Assembly (NCBI GenBank): GCA_963764525.1
Contig: CAVXTC010000010.1
Coordinates: 186,001-250,000 of the forward strand
DNA: 64,000 nucleotides
Source: DATDIC01 sp963764525
Lineage (GTDB): Bacteria; Pseudomonadota; Alphaproteobacteria; Acetobacterales; Acetobacteraceae
Direction: 5' to 3'
A program made the translations under genes and the position numbers. The notes below the pieces were generated by a model. The model did not search any database, had not been told where the DNA came from, and was given only the letters and a program-made list of their open reading frames with translations. Within the stretch, counting starts at the first letter, position 1, and each line of letters opens with the position of its first letter. Shown one piece after another: positions 35,047 to 44,744 of the stretch.

Positions 35047-35277
35047 ATGATCGCTCCGTCCTCCCTTGCCGCATTCAGCTCCACCGCCGGCCTCGGCAAT
35101 CTCCGCGGCAGCATCCGGCCGGCGGACGCCGTGCGGCCATTCGCCCGGGCCGACCAGCCGGCGACCTCCGTTCAGTCGTCCGGATCGCGCAGCAACCCGG
35201 CCGCCATGGATGCGTCCCCCAATGCCAGCCCCACCCGTGCCCTCCCGCGCGGGTCCTTGCTCGATCTAACGGTGTAG
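35047..35277 (+). CDS. Small hypothetical protein
   Basis: A 76-residue Ser/Ala/Pro/Arg-rich protein from ATG 35047, ending in an ordered-looking LPRGSLLDLTV. I do not recognise a family. The 275 bases before it (34772-35046) show no other gene. The next gene starts 50 bases downstream, but no ribosome site decides this start. Compositional bias and length make it uncertain. Confidence 0.4.
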   Translation: MIAPSSLAAFSSTAGLGNLRGSIRPADAVRPFARADQPATSVQSSGSRSNPAAMDASPNASPTRALPRGSLLDLTV

Positions 35278-35327
35278 CAGACCCCCAACGGGGTTGATCC
35301 GCGGCGGCGGACGCGTCACGCTGCGGC

Positions 35328-35888
35328 ATGCCGGAATTTGTCCGCCGAGTCCCGGACGGCGACAATCGGGAGCGTCTGATCTGTCCCGATTGCGGCCACA
35401 TCGCCTACGACAATCCCAAGATCGTCGTCGGCTCGGTGGTGGCTGTCGATGGCGCCGTGCTGATGTGTCGCCGCGCGATCGAGCCGCGGCGTGGTTTCTG
35501 GACCCTGCCGGCGGGCTATCTGGAACACGGCGAGACGCTGCAGGAAGGCGCCATGCGCGAAGCCCGCGAGGAGGCCGAGGCGGATATCGCGCTCGACGGC
35601 GTCCTTGGCGTGTTCAGCGTCAGCCGGATCGGTCAGGTGCAGGTCATCTTTCGCGGCCGCTTTGCCGACCAGAACGCGCCGCCGCGCTTCGCCCCCGGAC
35701 CGGAAAGCCTGGACGTCGGGCTGTTCGCCTGGGCGCGCATTCCCTGGAACGAAATTGCGTTCCCTACCGTGCGCTGGGCCTTGCACGCATGGCGCCAGGC
35801 GGGGTCCGGCCCGCTTGGGGCGCCGGCCGGCAACCCGCTCGATGATCCGCGTGGCGTGCAGCAAATCACAGCATCATTGCCGGCGTGA
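35328..35888 (+). CDS. NUDIX hydrolase with N-terminal zinc-ribbon-like segment
   Basis: A 186-residue protein. The start has LICPDCGHIAYDNPKIVVG, a zinc-ribbon-type pair found in NADH-pyrophosphatase-related NUDIX proteins. The NUDIX box is complete (GYLEHGETLQEGAMREAREE, then AEADI: G-x5-E-x7-R-E-x2-E-E). It hydrolyses a nucleoside diphosphate linked to another group; the exact substrate is unknown. Its stop overlaps the next ATG by one base, so the pair is coupled. Confidence 0.86.
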   Translation: MPEFVRRVPDGDNRERLICPDCGHIAYDNPKIVVGSVVAVDGAVLMCRRAIEPRRGFWTLPAGYLEHGETLQEGAMREAREEAEADIALDGVLGVFSVSRIGQVQVIFRGRFADQNAPPRFAPGPESLDVGLFAWARIPWNEIAFPTVRWALHAWRQAGSGPLGAPAGNPLDDPRGVQQITASLPA

Positions 35889-36193
35889 TGCGACGCGTCC
35901 TGCTATTTGTGGTGCAGGCGACGGTGCTGCTGCTGCTGGCTCGGCGCGTGCTGCCGATCCCCCCGGTGCCGCCCGCCGGTGGGCCGCCCGATACCGCCGC
36001 ACCGGTGCCCGACCTCCTGATCCAGTCGCCGCCGCAGGTGCAGGCCACCGGACCCACCCTGTCGCCGGATTTTTTCGCCATGCACTATTACGACCAGAGC
36101 ATGGGCTACGTGCCGGGCTCGCGGATGGATGCCCGCCCGGAGCGCCGGCCGCTGCTGGCGCCGGGACTCAACCTGAACGTGCCGTTGCAGTAA
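35888..36193 (+). CDS. Small signal-anchored hypothetical protein
   Basis: A 101-residue protein with an N-terminal hydrophobic anchor (VLLFVVQATVLLLLARRVLP) and a Pro-rich external part. The segment SPDFFAMHYYDQSMGYVPGSRMDARPERRPLL has conserved character, but I do not recognise the family. ATG 35888 overlaps the NUDIX stop. Probably a periplasmic protein tethered to the inner membrane. Confidence 0.6.
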   Translation: MRRVLLFVVQATVLLLLARRVLPIPPVPPAGGPPDTAAPVPDLLIQSPPQVQATGPTLSPDFFAMHYYDQSMGYVPGSRMDARPERRPLLAPGLNLNVPLQ

Positions 36194-36376
36194 ATTCTGC
36201 GCGCAAAAAACCTCTCACGGTCTTGTGACACGGGAATGGAACGCCGGTGCTGCGTTCCGCACCGGCGCACGTCATGATGCGCCGATGGTCGTCCGGACGA
36301 TCCGCCGCACCCGGCACCATCACTGCCACAATCGGCAATCCCCTGGGCCGCACGCTCCCCGGCCGCCGGAACGCTC

Positions 36377-38779
36377 ATGCGCCTGGTGACGCGTCTGCTG
36401 CTGCTGATCCTGCTGTGCCTCGCACCGATGATCGCGGCACTGATCTATACGCAATATGATCTGCGTCAGCAGCGAAGCGTCGGCCTGCGGACGGTGGCGC
36501 TGCGCCAGGCGGAGCTGGTGAACGCGGATCTTGACAGCATCCTGGCTGGCGCCCGGCAGTTGCTGACCGCTGTGGCCGGGTCCCGGCAGATCGCCACGGC
36601 CGGTCCCGAGTGCGACGCGCGCCTTGCCAGCCTGGCGCACACGCTGCCCGGATACGCGTTCCTCGCGATCGCCGCCCCGGACGGGCGCCTTGTCTGCGCC
36701 TCCACGCCGGCGCTGCTGAAGGCGTCGGCGACCGCTTGGCTGTCCAGCCTTTCGACCGGCCCGTTCAGCAGCGGCGTCTATTCCACCCAACGGGGGATCC
36801 GGGGCGGTTTCCTGCCGGTGGGTGTTCCCTTGACCGGTCCCTGGGCTGTTCCCTTGGGCTTGCCGCTCGCTGCCGGGGGGCGGTCGGAGCCCGCACCGGC
36901 TTTCGCGATCGCCGCGCTGGATCTCGAATGGGTGGGCCGGCACCTCGAGCAGGTCGAACTCGGGCGGACGACCTTGCTGGAGCATTGCCGCACCACGGTG
37001 CTGGACCGCGCCGGGACGGTGATCGCGCATTATCCGGATACCGAGGCCTGGCTGGGCAAACCAGGTCCGGAAGAAATGCGCGTGCTGATCGCTCGGACCG
37101 TTCCGGGCGTCACTCGGATCCACGGGGTCGATGGCGTTCGGCGTGAGGCAGGGTATGTCTCGGCAATCGATCCTCCCGCCGGGCTGACCGCGGTGGTGGC
37201 GCTGTTCCCACCCGACCTGATGGGCGGCCTCGATCGGCTGGCGATCCCGCAGGCGCTGCTGATCGCGGTTTCCAGCTTGCTGGCGGTGCTGGTGGCGATC
37301 CTGGCCGCCCGCCGCTTCATCCTGCGGCCGATCGGCAGGCTGCTGGGCGCCGCCGAGCGCTGGCGCGACGGCGACCTCACCGCCCGCGCCCAAACCAACG
37401 AGGGAGCCGAGTTTGGCGCGCTCGCTGCGTCATTCAACGAGATGGCTGCGGCGCTGGAGCTGCGCGATCAGGAGCGCCGCACCCAGGCCGGGCTGCTGGA
37501 AGCCCAGGTGATCGAGCGCACACGGGCGCTTTCGGAGACCAACAACCGCCTGCAGGTCGAGATGGCGGAGCGCGAAAGGAGCGAGGTGGCGCTGCGGGAA
37601 GGCCAGCAGCTTCAGGCGGTGGGCCAACTCGCCGGCGGCGTTGCACATGATTTCAACAACCTGCTTGCCACTGTGCTCGGCTGCCTGGAGCTGATCGGCC
37701 GCCGCGTGGGGGGACTGCCCGCAGCGGAGCAGGATCGCCTGAACACGCTGATCCGGCGGGCCAGCGATGCGGTGCAACGCGGTTCGCAGCTCACCTCACG
37801 TCTGCTCGCGTTTTCCCGTCGCCAGCATCTGACGCCGCGGCCGGCCGACCTGAACGTGCTGGTCAATGATCTGCTGACGCTCGCCGGCAGCACGATCGGC
37901 CGGCGGATTCGCGTCAGCACCGCTCTGGCAGCGGATTTGTGGCCAGCGCTGGCCGATCCCGGGCAGGTTGAGGCGGCGCTGCTCAATCTGTGCCTGAATG
38001 CGCGCGACGCCATGCCGGAGGGCGGTGGGCTGACCATCCAGACGTCTAACGAGACGATCGCCGCATCATCCGACACGGATCTCAAGCCCGGCCGTTATGT
38101 CCGGATCAGCGTCGCCGACAACGGCTTCGGCATGACCCCGGAGGTGCTGCGTCGCGCCCTCGATCCGTTCTTCACCACCAAGGGGCCGGGCGCGTCGGGG
38201 CTCGGGCTTAGCCAGGCGTATGGCCTGGCGCGGCAGTCGGGCGGCACGCTGCGGCTGCGCAGCACGCCCGGGCAGGGCACTGAGGTATCGCTGCTGCTGC
38301 CGCGGGCACGCGGGGCGACCGGAACGTTGCCGGTGGTGCTCGGGCCCGAGACACTCGTTCGCCCGGGTCTTTCGTTGCAGGTGCTGCTGGTGGACGACGA
38401 CCACGCTGTGCGCCAGGTGACCGCCGACATGCTGCGCCACCTGGGATGTACGGTGCTGGAGGCGCAAGGCGGGCGCGAGGCGCTGCGCCTGCTGTGCGAT
38501 GCGACGCCCGATCTGCTGGTGCTGGATTACGCGATGCCTGAAATGAACGGCCTGGAGCTGGCGCGCGCGGCACGGCAGAACGGCATTCTTTCGCCGGTAC
38601 TGCTGGCCACCGGTTACGCGGAACTGAGCGAAGACGCCGCGGCGGCCGAGGGGCTGCTGGACGCGGTGTTGCGCAAGCCGTTCACGTTGCGCGAGCTGCA
38701 TGCGGTGATCGCCCGGGTAATGAGCCAGATTCGCCGCGAATCGAATGTGGTGCTGCTCCGGCTGCCGGGTCGCGGCTGA
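36377..38779 (+). CDS. Hybrid sensor histidine kinase / response regulator
   Basis: An 800-residue membrane sensor. Helix 1 (LLLLILLCLAPMIAAL) and helix 2 (about residues 290-310) enclose a ~250-residue periplasmic dCache-like sensor region. A HAMP segment (RRFILRPIGRLLGAAERWRDGDLTAR) follows, then a short coiled coil, the HisKA box VGQLAGGVAHDFNNLLATVLG with the phospho-His, N/G boxes (LNLCLNARDAM, VADNGFGMTP, GLGLSQAYGLARQSGG) and a C-terminal receiver with Asp in LLVLDYAMPEMNGLEL and Lys in VLRKPF. The order matches PAS-less hybrid kinases of the Cache group. No partner regulator adjoins it; the signal is unknown. Confidence 0.92.
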   Translation: MRLVTRLLLLILLCLAPMIAALIYTQYDLRQQRSVGLRTVALRQAELVNADLDSILAGARQLLTAVAGSRQIATAGPECDARLASLAHTLPGYAFLAIAAPDGRLVCASTPALLKASATAWLSSLSTGPFSSGVYSTQRGIRGGFLPVGVPLTGPWAVPLGLPLAAGGRSEPAPAFAIAALDLEWVGRHLEQVELGRTTLLEHCRTTVLDRAGTVIAHYPDTEAWLGKPGPEEMRVLIARTVPGVTRIHGVDGVRREAGYVSAIDPPAGLTAVVALFPPDLMGGLDRLAIPQALLIAVSSLLAVLVAILAARRFILRPIGRLLGAAERWRDGDLTARAQTNEGAEFGALAASFNEMAAALELRDQERRTQAGLLEAQVIERTRALSETNNRLQVEMAERERSEVALREGQQLQAVGQLAGGVAHDFNNLLATVLGCLELIGRRVGGLPAAEQDRLNTLIRRASDAVQRGSQLTSRLLAFSRRQHLTPRPADLNVLVNDLLTLAGSTIGRRIRVSTALAADLWPALADPGQVEAALLNLCLNARDAMPEGGGLTIQTSNETIAASSDTDLKPGRYVRISVADNGFGMTPEVLRRALDPFFTTKGPGASGLGLSQAYGLARQSGGTLRLRSTPGQGTEVSLLLPRARGATGTLPVVLGPETLVRPGLSLQVLLVDDDHAVRQVTADMLRHLGCTVLEAQGGREALRLLCDATPDLLVLDYAMPEMNGLELARAARQNGILSPVLLATGYAELSEDAAAAEGLLDAVLRKPFTLRELHAVIARVMSQIRRESNVVLLRLPGRG

Positions 38780-38795
38780 GCCGCGGAGATTCACC

Positions 38796-38813
38796 TCTCC
38801 CGATTGCGGGAGA
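38796..38813. terminator. Hairpin after the hybrid kinase gene
   Basis: TCTCCCG, ATTG, CGGGAGA: 7-base arms 17 bases after the stop. The same motif recurs at 47720-47739 after the epmA start, so it is also a dispersed palindrome. No T-tract follows. Confidence 0.4.
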
Positions 38814-38827
38814 CGCCCCCAGCAGCA

Positions 38828-39096
38828 CGCGATGGTGTGGGGCTTCGGTTGCCCCTGGGCCATTTTCATACCCGAGCCTGCCCCCGACCCGATCGGGGCG
38901 GCGCGCGGCAGTTCGCCAAATCAGGGTGCGGGCATTCGCGATCCGCATGAGGCATTTCAGGCCGAACACCACAGGCGCGAACACCGGGCGCCGCCTTCAG
39001 CTCCTGGGCGCGCGCTTCCGATCCAGGAACGCGCGCATCATGCGGGCCGGCTCGTCGGTCGCCACGCGTCCACAAAGCTGTCGATTCCGGCGGCGA
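38828..39096. repeat. Direct repeat copy A (3' end of enoyl-CoA hydratase gene plus flank)
   Basis: About 269 bases nearly identical to 43371-43639, with a few substitutions and one-base indels (for example CCTGCCCCCGACC versus CCTGCCCCGACC). It contains the last ~33 codons of an enoyl-CoA hydratase gene. In copy A this tail is attached to the cyclase/AAA gene: the cyclase frame ends LAAGIDSFVDAWRPTSRPA, of which AAGIDSFVDAW comes from the hydratase. The first ~70 bases are shared with a third partial copy near 47868-47940. Confidence 0.9.
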
Positions 39097-42000
39097 GAGG
39101 TCGGGCGAGCGTCATCGCCCGCTGCAGCTCCGGAAGATCGATACCTTCCGTGAATGCGGTACGGATTGGAACGAGCAGCTCCGCCGCTTCATCCGCTCTG
39201 TCCTGGCCGCACAGGAGTTGCCCAAGCTCGATCGTCGGCCGCAAAGCCAGCATTCTTGCTCCCTGCGACAATGCGATCTCGATAGCCCGACGGAACGCGA
39301 GCTCCGCATCGGCGGCGCCGTCCGATTGCAGCAGCAGGATACCGCGAGCATGTTGCACCACAGGCGCGAAGACGGCCTCGCCTGATCGTCTGATGTGAAT
39401 CTCCGCCTCCCGCAGCGCACCGTTTCCAGCTGCGAGGTTCTGCGCTCCCGCGTAACCCACCGCCAACCATGACAGAAACAGTGGCCGCATGAAAAAGGTC
39501 TTTATCCGGTCCAGATCGCTCAGCGCCGTTGTCAGGAGCCTGATCCCGGCGCCAAATTCCCTGTTGGCAACAAATCGAATACCCTGGAACGCCCTACCTC
39601 CTCCCAGGTAGTTCGGAAGCCGGTGCTCAGAACTAAGGTGCACCAGTTGCTCCGACACATCAGCAAGGCTATCAATATCATATCGAAGGCACGACAAGAT
39701 CCCATGGAGAATCAAAACGAACAAACGGATGTTGATCCGGCTGCTGCTTTCCGCCGCGGCCAACGACGCCCTGGCTGCTGCCCGGGCCTGGTCCGGAAAA
39801 CCCGTGCACCAAAACAACAAAGACTTGTAGGTGTTAAGAACGGCAAAAGCCGACGCCTGCGAGAAGTCGCTTTGACTGGTGTCGGCAGAATCAAACTTCA
39901 GTGCATCCAGATATTCGATATCGTGCTTCATTCCGGCGAACTCGCCGGCGAAGAACGCTGCCAACGCACGATTGCGCAGAGAATGGTGATACGGTTGTTG
40001 GTCGTCAAATGAACGAGTGATATCGACCATCGTGTTTGCCACCGCGAGTGCCTGAGTTATCTGCGCGCGCGTCAGCCGGAGCAGGAATTCTCCGTAGAGC
40101 GCCAGGTACAGCTCCTTCAGATCGTCGCCGTCGCGGAACAGTTCGTGCAGGCGCTTGCATATGCCTTCGACCTCGTCCGACGAAAAACCGAAAACATGAT
40201 TGGCAGGCCCAAGACGAATCGCCTGCAATGCGCGTTCCAGACGGTCGCGCTCTCTGGACGAGGCAAGCGTCGTTAGCAACTCCAACCCCCGTCCGGTGTG
40301 GCTGACCGCCTCGCGATTCGCGGAGCGTTCGATGGCCTGCTGCGCTGCTTTCAGCCAGTATCGGCCAGCTTGCATCGCATCGCCGGCCTCAGACAGATGA
40401 TTAGCGAGCACCTCGGGTTCGTCCCGGCACCGTTCGGGGAATTCCGATTCAAGGGCTTCCGCCACACGGGCGTGCAATTGCCGGCGCCTGCCGCGCAGCA
40501 GGCTGCTGTATGCCGCATCCTGGATGAGCGAGTGCCGGAATGCATACACGATACCGAGACCGGTGTTGCGACGCTGCATGATGTCGGCGTTGACCAGCGT
40601 GTCCAGCGTATGCTGAATGATGGCTGGACCGTGGTCTGCAACCAGTGCAAGCAGCTCGACCGTGATGTCACGACCAATCACGGACGCGACCTGCGCAATA
40701 TCCTTTACTCCGGACAAACGGTCCAGCCGCTCGATCAGGGACCCTTGCAGGGTCGATGGAATGATGCCGCTGCCGGTTGCACGATTTCAAAGCGAGCCCG
40801 TTTTTCGTCTGCTCGATGACCCCCAAGTCGAGAGCGGACCGGGCGAGTTCCTCGACAAAAAGCGGGATTCCGACCGCCCGTTCAACAATCGACTCCAGCA
40901 ATTCCCGCGGTAGCTGTTGGCCGCCTAGCACCTGCTCGGCAATACGCGCGCTTTCGCTGCGGTTCAGCCGGTTCACGGTCAACGTCGATACGTGGGCACG
41001 CAGCCTCCAGGGAAGTTCCAGTTCCGGGCGCATCGCTGCTACCAAAAAAATCGGCAGCTCCGGAATGATTTCGACCCCCAGCTCGAGCACCTCAAGGCTG
41101 GTCGGATCGATCCAGTGGAGATCCTCGACGATCAAGCAGACAGGCCCGCGTTCGGCCGCCCGTCTGAGCTGATACAGCAGTGCATCGAGCAAACGCTGTT
41201 TGCGCTCCGCTGGCGTGAGTTGCGTCTCCGGGTAACGGTCACCAACCGGAATGCCGAGCAGATCAGCGTATAGCGCCACGAGATCCGGCTTATCGACAAC
41301 TCGCTCGAGTTTATCTAACTTGTCAGCAGGCGAATTGAGACCGTCACGCCCGCAGAGCGCATGAGTTGGTCGAGCGCGGGGAACAGGGCGGTGTTGCTAT
41401 GGTAGGGCGAGCATTGCCATAGGGGGATATGAGTACCGTCGGGTAGGTGTTCCAAAAACGCCGCCAACAGGCGTGATTTGCCGATCCCGGCTTCGCCAAC
41501 GAGAAGTGCAATCCGTCCCTCACCACTGGTTGCTTCCCCCCAGCGGTGGAGCAAGAGGCCGAGTTCATGCTCGCGCCCGACCATCTCGGTAAGCTGACCA
41601 GAATGTCTGGCGGCGAACCGCGAGGGATCGTTTCGCACCTCCGAGACACGCCATGCGGTTATCGGCTCAGTGAACCCTTTCAACTCGTGTTGACCGAGGT
41701 CGACGAAAGTAAAGGCCGCCGTCGCGAGTTGTCGCGTAAGCTTATCAACGACGACCTGGCTTGGCTGCGCCAAGGTCTGCAATCGGGCAGCAAGATTTGG
41801 TGCATCGCCGGTCGTGGCCTGCTCCGGTGTGCCGAACACCTGATCGCCGACCACGACCCGGCCGGTGGCGATGCCAATGCGCGCCTGCAGACGGACGCTT
41901 GGAGCGTGGGTCAATCGGCTCACAGCGTCGGTCATATCCAGGCCGCACCTGATGGCTCGTTCGGCGTCGTCCTCGTGCGCTTGCGGATACCCGAAACGGG

Positions 42001-42433
42001 CCAGAAGACCATCTCCCGCTGAATGAGCGATCGATCCGCCGAACCTGGCGACGAGATTGGTGCAGCAGCGATAGTAGGCTTGCAAGACAGCGTGCAGATC
42101 CTCGGCGTCCAGCCGTCTCGCCAATGCGGTTGACCCAACCAGGTCGCAAAAAAGCGCCGAAACCTGTCTTGTCTCGGGCTTACTGCTCGATGCAACAATT
42201 ACTGTCGCAGGATCGCCGGCTGTCGGGGCGAGTACGCGAGCCGCCGGTTGCGTCACCGGCAGGCCAGCGATTGCCCGAAGAAGCCTCTTCCGATGCCCGA
42301 GTGTCACGCCGAGGCTCTTGAGGTCTTCCTCGGTGAGATCGCGCAGTGCCTCCTTGTCTATATCGGCCTGCACAAATGCGTCGGCATACTGGGCCAAGCC
42401 CAAGGTTTCCAACCAAGCTTTGACAAAAGCCAT
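39038..42433 (-). CDS. SAM-domain class III nucleotidyl cyclase / AAA-ATPase / TPR protein, two frame breaks
   Basis: About 1130 residues in three frames. Frame 1 (ATG 42433) has a SAM-like domain (FVKAWLETLGLAQYADAFVQ, LTEEDLKSLGVTLGHRKRLL), a class III cyclase domain (VSALFCDLVGSTALARRLD, SIAHSAGDGLLARFGYPQAHEDDAERAI, both metal Asp present) and an ATPase P-loop (LLVGEAGIGKSRLL). Frame 2 has Walker B (LIVEDLHWIDPTSLEVLE). Frame 3 is a long TPR-like helical region. Breaks lie near 41335 and 40783. It may make cAMP or act mainly as a signalling scaffold. Its last residues come from the hydratase repeat, so its native C-terminus was replaced or abutted at the junction. Confidence 0.85.
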
Positions 42434-42582
42434 TCCGGCAAAATCCTTCGCGGCTCGCGCTGATGTGCATTGGCTGAGGCGAACAAACCTGCATACCCCA
42501 AACAAGGTTCCGACGTAACCCTAGTTCCTCCGGGATGCGATCGGGAGGGTGGAATGTCGCGGCTGAAGGATTCAGACAGCTC

Positions 42583-43308
42583 ATGAGACCGTCGTATCTT
42601 CTTGTCTGCATCGCCGGCTCCGCAGTATTTTGCTTGCCGTGCGTCAAAGCAGTGAAAGCGCAGCAAGCCCGGTTTGGCGACCTCTACGTCGGTATCGGAG
42701 CCGGCGCCGTGTTCACGCAAAGTACCAGCTTCAATGCGACTGGATCGATTTCTGGCATCAGCATTGCCGGGTCGGGGAGACTTAGCTTTAATCCCGGTGA
42801 GTTAGTGGTTGCGTTTGCCAGTTACAGCATCACGCCTATTGTCAACGTCGTCGCCCAGCTCGGTTACGTGCACGCACGGATAGCCGATTTCACGGGCGAG
42901 CTTTCCTTCGGTTACCTGGGCCCAATTGCAGGTACTATCGGAACCGCGGGCGATGTCGGTACCCTGGCAAATCTCTATAACATCGTCGTGACACCACTCG
43001 GTCAGGATACGACCTTTATACCCTATTTCGGAGGGGGAGTGGGATTTGCCCACTCGCACGCCGCATTGAGGACGATCAGTGTCCTTGGCAGTACGATACC
43101 TATCGACGTGAACAGCAGCGATACTGATCTCGCGGCAGATATCCTGATTGGCGCCGACTACAAATTCAGCTCGAGGGCGCGGCTCGGCCTTGTCTACCAG
43201 TTCGTCCGGATCAGCGCTGGCGACCTGGGGTCGGAGGGTAGTTTGCATGCCAATACGGGCGCCGTCCTTTCCCATTTCCTCGGCGCTCTGTTCGAGTATC
43301 GTTTCTGA
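42583..43308 (+). CDS. Outer-membrane beta-barrel protein
   Basis: A 241-residue secreted protein. A signal peptide ends near VKAVKAQQ. The rest is alternating-polarity strands of an OmpA/OMP_b-brl-type barrel: GDLYVGIGAGAVFTQST, FIPYFGGGVGFAHSHAAL, LIGADYKFSSRARLGLVYQFV. It ends with the canonical C-terminal aromatic pattern LFEYRF. Divergent from the cyclase, with which it shares the island bounded by direct repeats. Base composition is a little lower in GC than its neighbours. Porin or adhesin roles cannot be separated. Confidence 0.78.
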   Translation: MRPSYLLVCIAGSAVFCLPCVKAVKAQQARFGDLYVGIGAGAVFTQSTSFNATGSISGISIAGSGRLSFNPGELVVAFASYSITPIVNVVAQLGYVHARIADFTGELSFGYLGPIAGTIGTAGDVGTLANLYNIVVTPLGQDTTFIPYFGGGVGFAHSHAALRTISVLGSTIPIDVNSSDTDLAADILIGADYKFSSRARLGLVYQFVRISAGDLGSEGSLHANTGAVLSHFLGALFEYRF

Positions 43309-43370
43309 TCCCGATATCGGCGCCCTCCCAGTGCCGTTGTCGCGCCGTTGCAGGAATAACCCCCGCGGCG

Positions 43371-43639
43371 CGCGACGGTGTGGGGCTTCGGTTGCTCCTG
43401 GGCCATTTTCATACCAGAGCCTGCCCCGACCCGATCGGGGCGGCGCGCGGCAGCTCGCCAAATCAGGGTGCGGGCATTCGCGATCCGCATGAGGCATTTC
43501 AGGCCGAACACCGCAGGCGCGAACACCGGGAGCCGCCTTCAGCTCCTGGGCGCGCGCTTCCGATCCAGGAACGCGCGCATCATGCGGGCCGGCTCGTCGG
43601 TCGCCCATGCGTCCACAAAGCTGTCGATTCCGGCGGCGA
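43371..43639. repeat. Direct repeat copy B (3' end of intact enoyl-CoA hydratase gene plus flank)
   Basis: The partner of 38828-39096. Here the hydratase tail is in place: the gene's stop lies at 43539, inside the repeat. The two copies bound a 4.27-kb segment (39097-43370) carrying only the cyclase and the barrel protein. Confidence 0.9.
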
Positions 43640-44318
43640 CGGCCGCACCCAGCGGCAGGCCTTCCCAGGCATCGATCAGCTTTTTCTGTAGCCTGACGGC
43701 GCGCGGCCCGGCGGCAAGGATGGACCCCAGCAGGCGTTCTATCGCCACATCCAGATCATCCGGTGCGACGATCTCCTCGACCAGCCCCCAGGCGAGCGCC
43801 CGGGCCGCATCGATCGCCTCCCCGGACAATAGCAGCCATCGCGTGCGGCCCCAGCCGATCAGGCCGGGCAGCAACGCGGCCTCGACCACCGACGGAATGC
43901 CAACGCGCACCTCCGGCATGCCGAACCATGCATCCGTGGCGGCTATTCGCATGTCGCAGGCGGCGGCGACCTCCAGCCCGGCGCCGAGCACGTAACCCTG
44001 AACGCGGGCGATCACCGGGACCGGCAGGCGGCGGATCACGTCGCAGCTTTGATGCACCAGGGTGATGAAATCGCGCGCGTCGGTCGTGTTGAGCGCCGCC
44101 ATTTCCGTGATGTCGGCGCCGCCGATGAAGGCACGCGTGCCGGCCCCGCGCAGCACCACCGCGCGCAGCGCGGGCTGCCGTGCCAGCGCCTCGGCATCGG
44201 CGATCAGGGACCGCATGATGTCGCGGTTCAGCGTGTTGAGTTTCGCCGGATTTTCGATGGCGATGGTGGCGACGCCGCGTGCATCGATCGCGGTCGTCGT
44301 GCCCGATCTGCCTGCCAT
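43539..44318 (-). CDS. Enoyl-CoA hydratase/isomerase family protein
   Basis: Crotonase-fold protein of 259 residues. Oxyanion-hole segments are RAVVLRGAGTRAFIGGADITEMA and VQGYVLGAGLEVAAACDMRIA. The second catalytic region is GMPEVRVGIPSVVEAALLPGLIG; the usual active-site Glu positions hold E in PEV and a Ser/Val pair, so the reaction may not be simple hydration. GGAGGG precedes ATG 44318. The C-terminus (AAGIDSFVDAW, MMRAFLDRKRAPRS) is duplicated at 39000-39096. Likely in fatty-acid or aromatic acyl-CoA metabolism. Confidence 0.88.
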   Translation of the reverse strand: MAGRSGTTTAIDARGVATIAIENPAKLNTLNRDIMRSLIADAEALARQPALRAVVLRGAGTRAFIGGADITEMAALNTTDARDFITLVHQSCDVIRRLPVPVIARVQGYVLGAGLEVAAACDMRIAATDAWFGMPEVRVGIPSVVEAALLPGLIGWGRTRWLLLSGEAIDAARALAWGLVEEIVAPDDLDVAIERLLGSILAAGPRAVRLQKKLIDAWEGLPLGAAVAAGIDSFVDAWATDEPARMMRAFLDRKRAPRS

Positions 44319-44744
44319 GCATCGCCCTCCCCGTCCGGCCCGCTCGCAGGATACCGTCCTGGCCGCGAAAGCCGCCATCTCTCGTGTTCACAATCAGCCT
44401 GTGCATGAACCCGGTGATCCCGGCGAGCCTTCGGTCTCAGGGCCAGGATATTCGGTGGCGATTACTCCGGCGTGGTTGAACGTGACGCGCTCCCACAGCG
44501 GCACGGCCGGGACGGTCACGTATCCGATCGTCTCGATCATCCGCTGCCGGCAATGTTTGTCGGTTGGTTTGGACGTACTCGCTGCGTCCTCAAGTGCCGA
44601 AGGCCGATCCCGTCGAGACGCGAAAAGATGTCTCAGGCGAGCGTGAGCCGCCGATGGCGCCCGTTCTGTGCTTCTCAGGCAAGGCCCACCGATCCGGCCA
44701 GCGCACGTACTCGCCAACCGCGGATTTAGGTTAACAGGGCCTAG
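44319..44744. other. Gap without a recognisable gene
   Basis: A minus-strand stretch starting near 44542 reads MIETIGYVTVPAVPLWERVT and continues protein-like to 44394, but I cannot place it in a family and its upstream part is not coherent. It adjoins the conjugation-gene remnant, so it may be further mobile-element debris. Confidence 0.3.
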
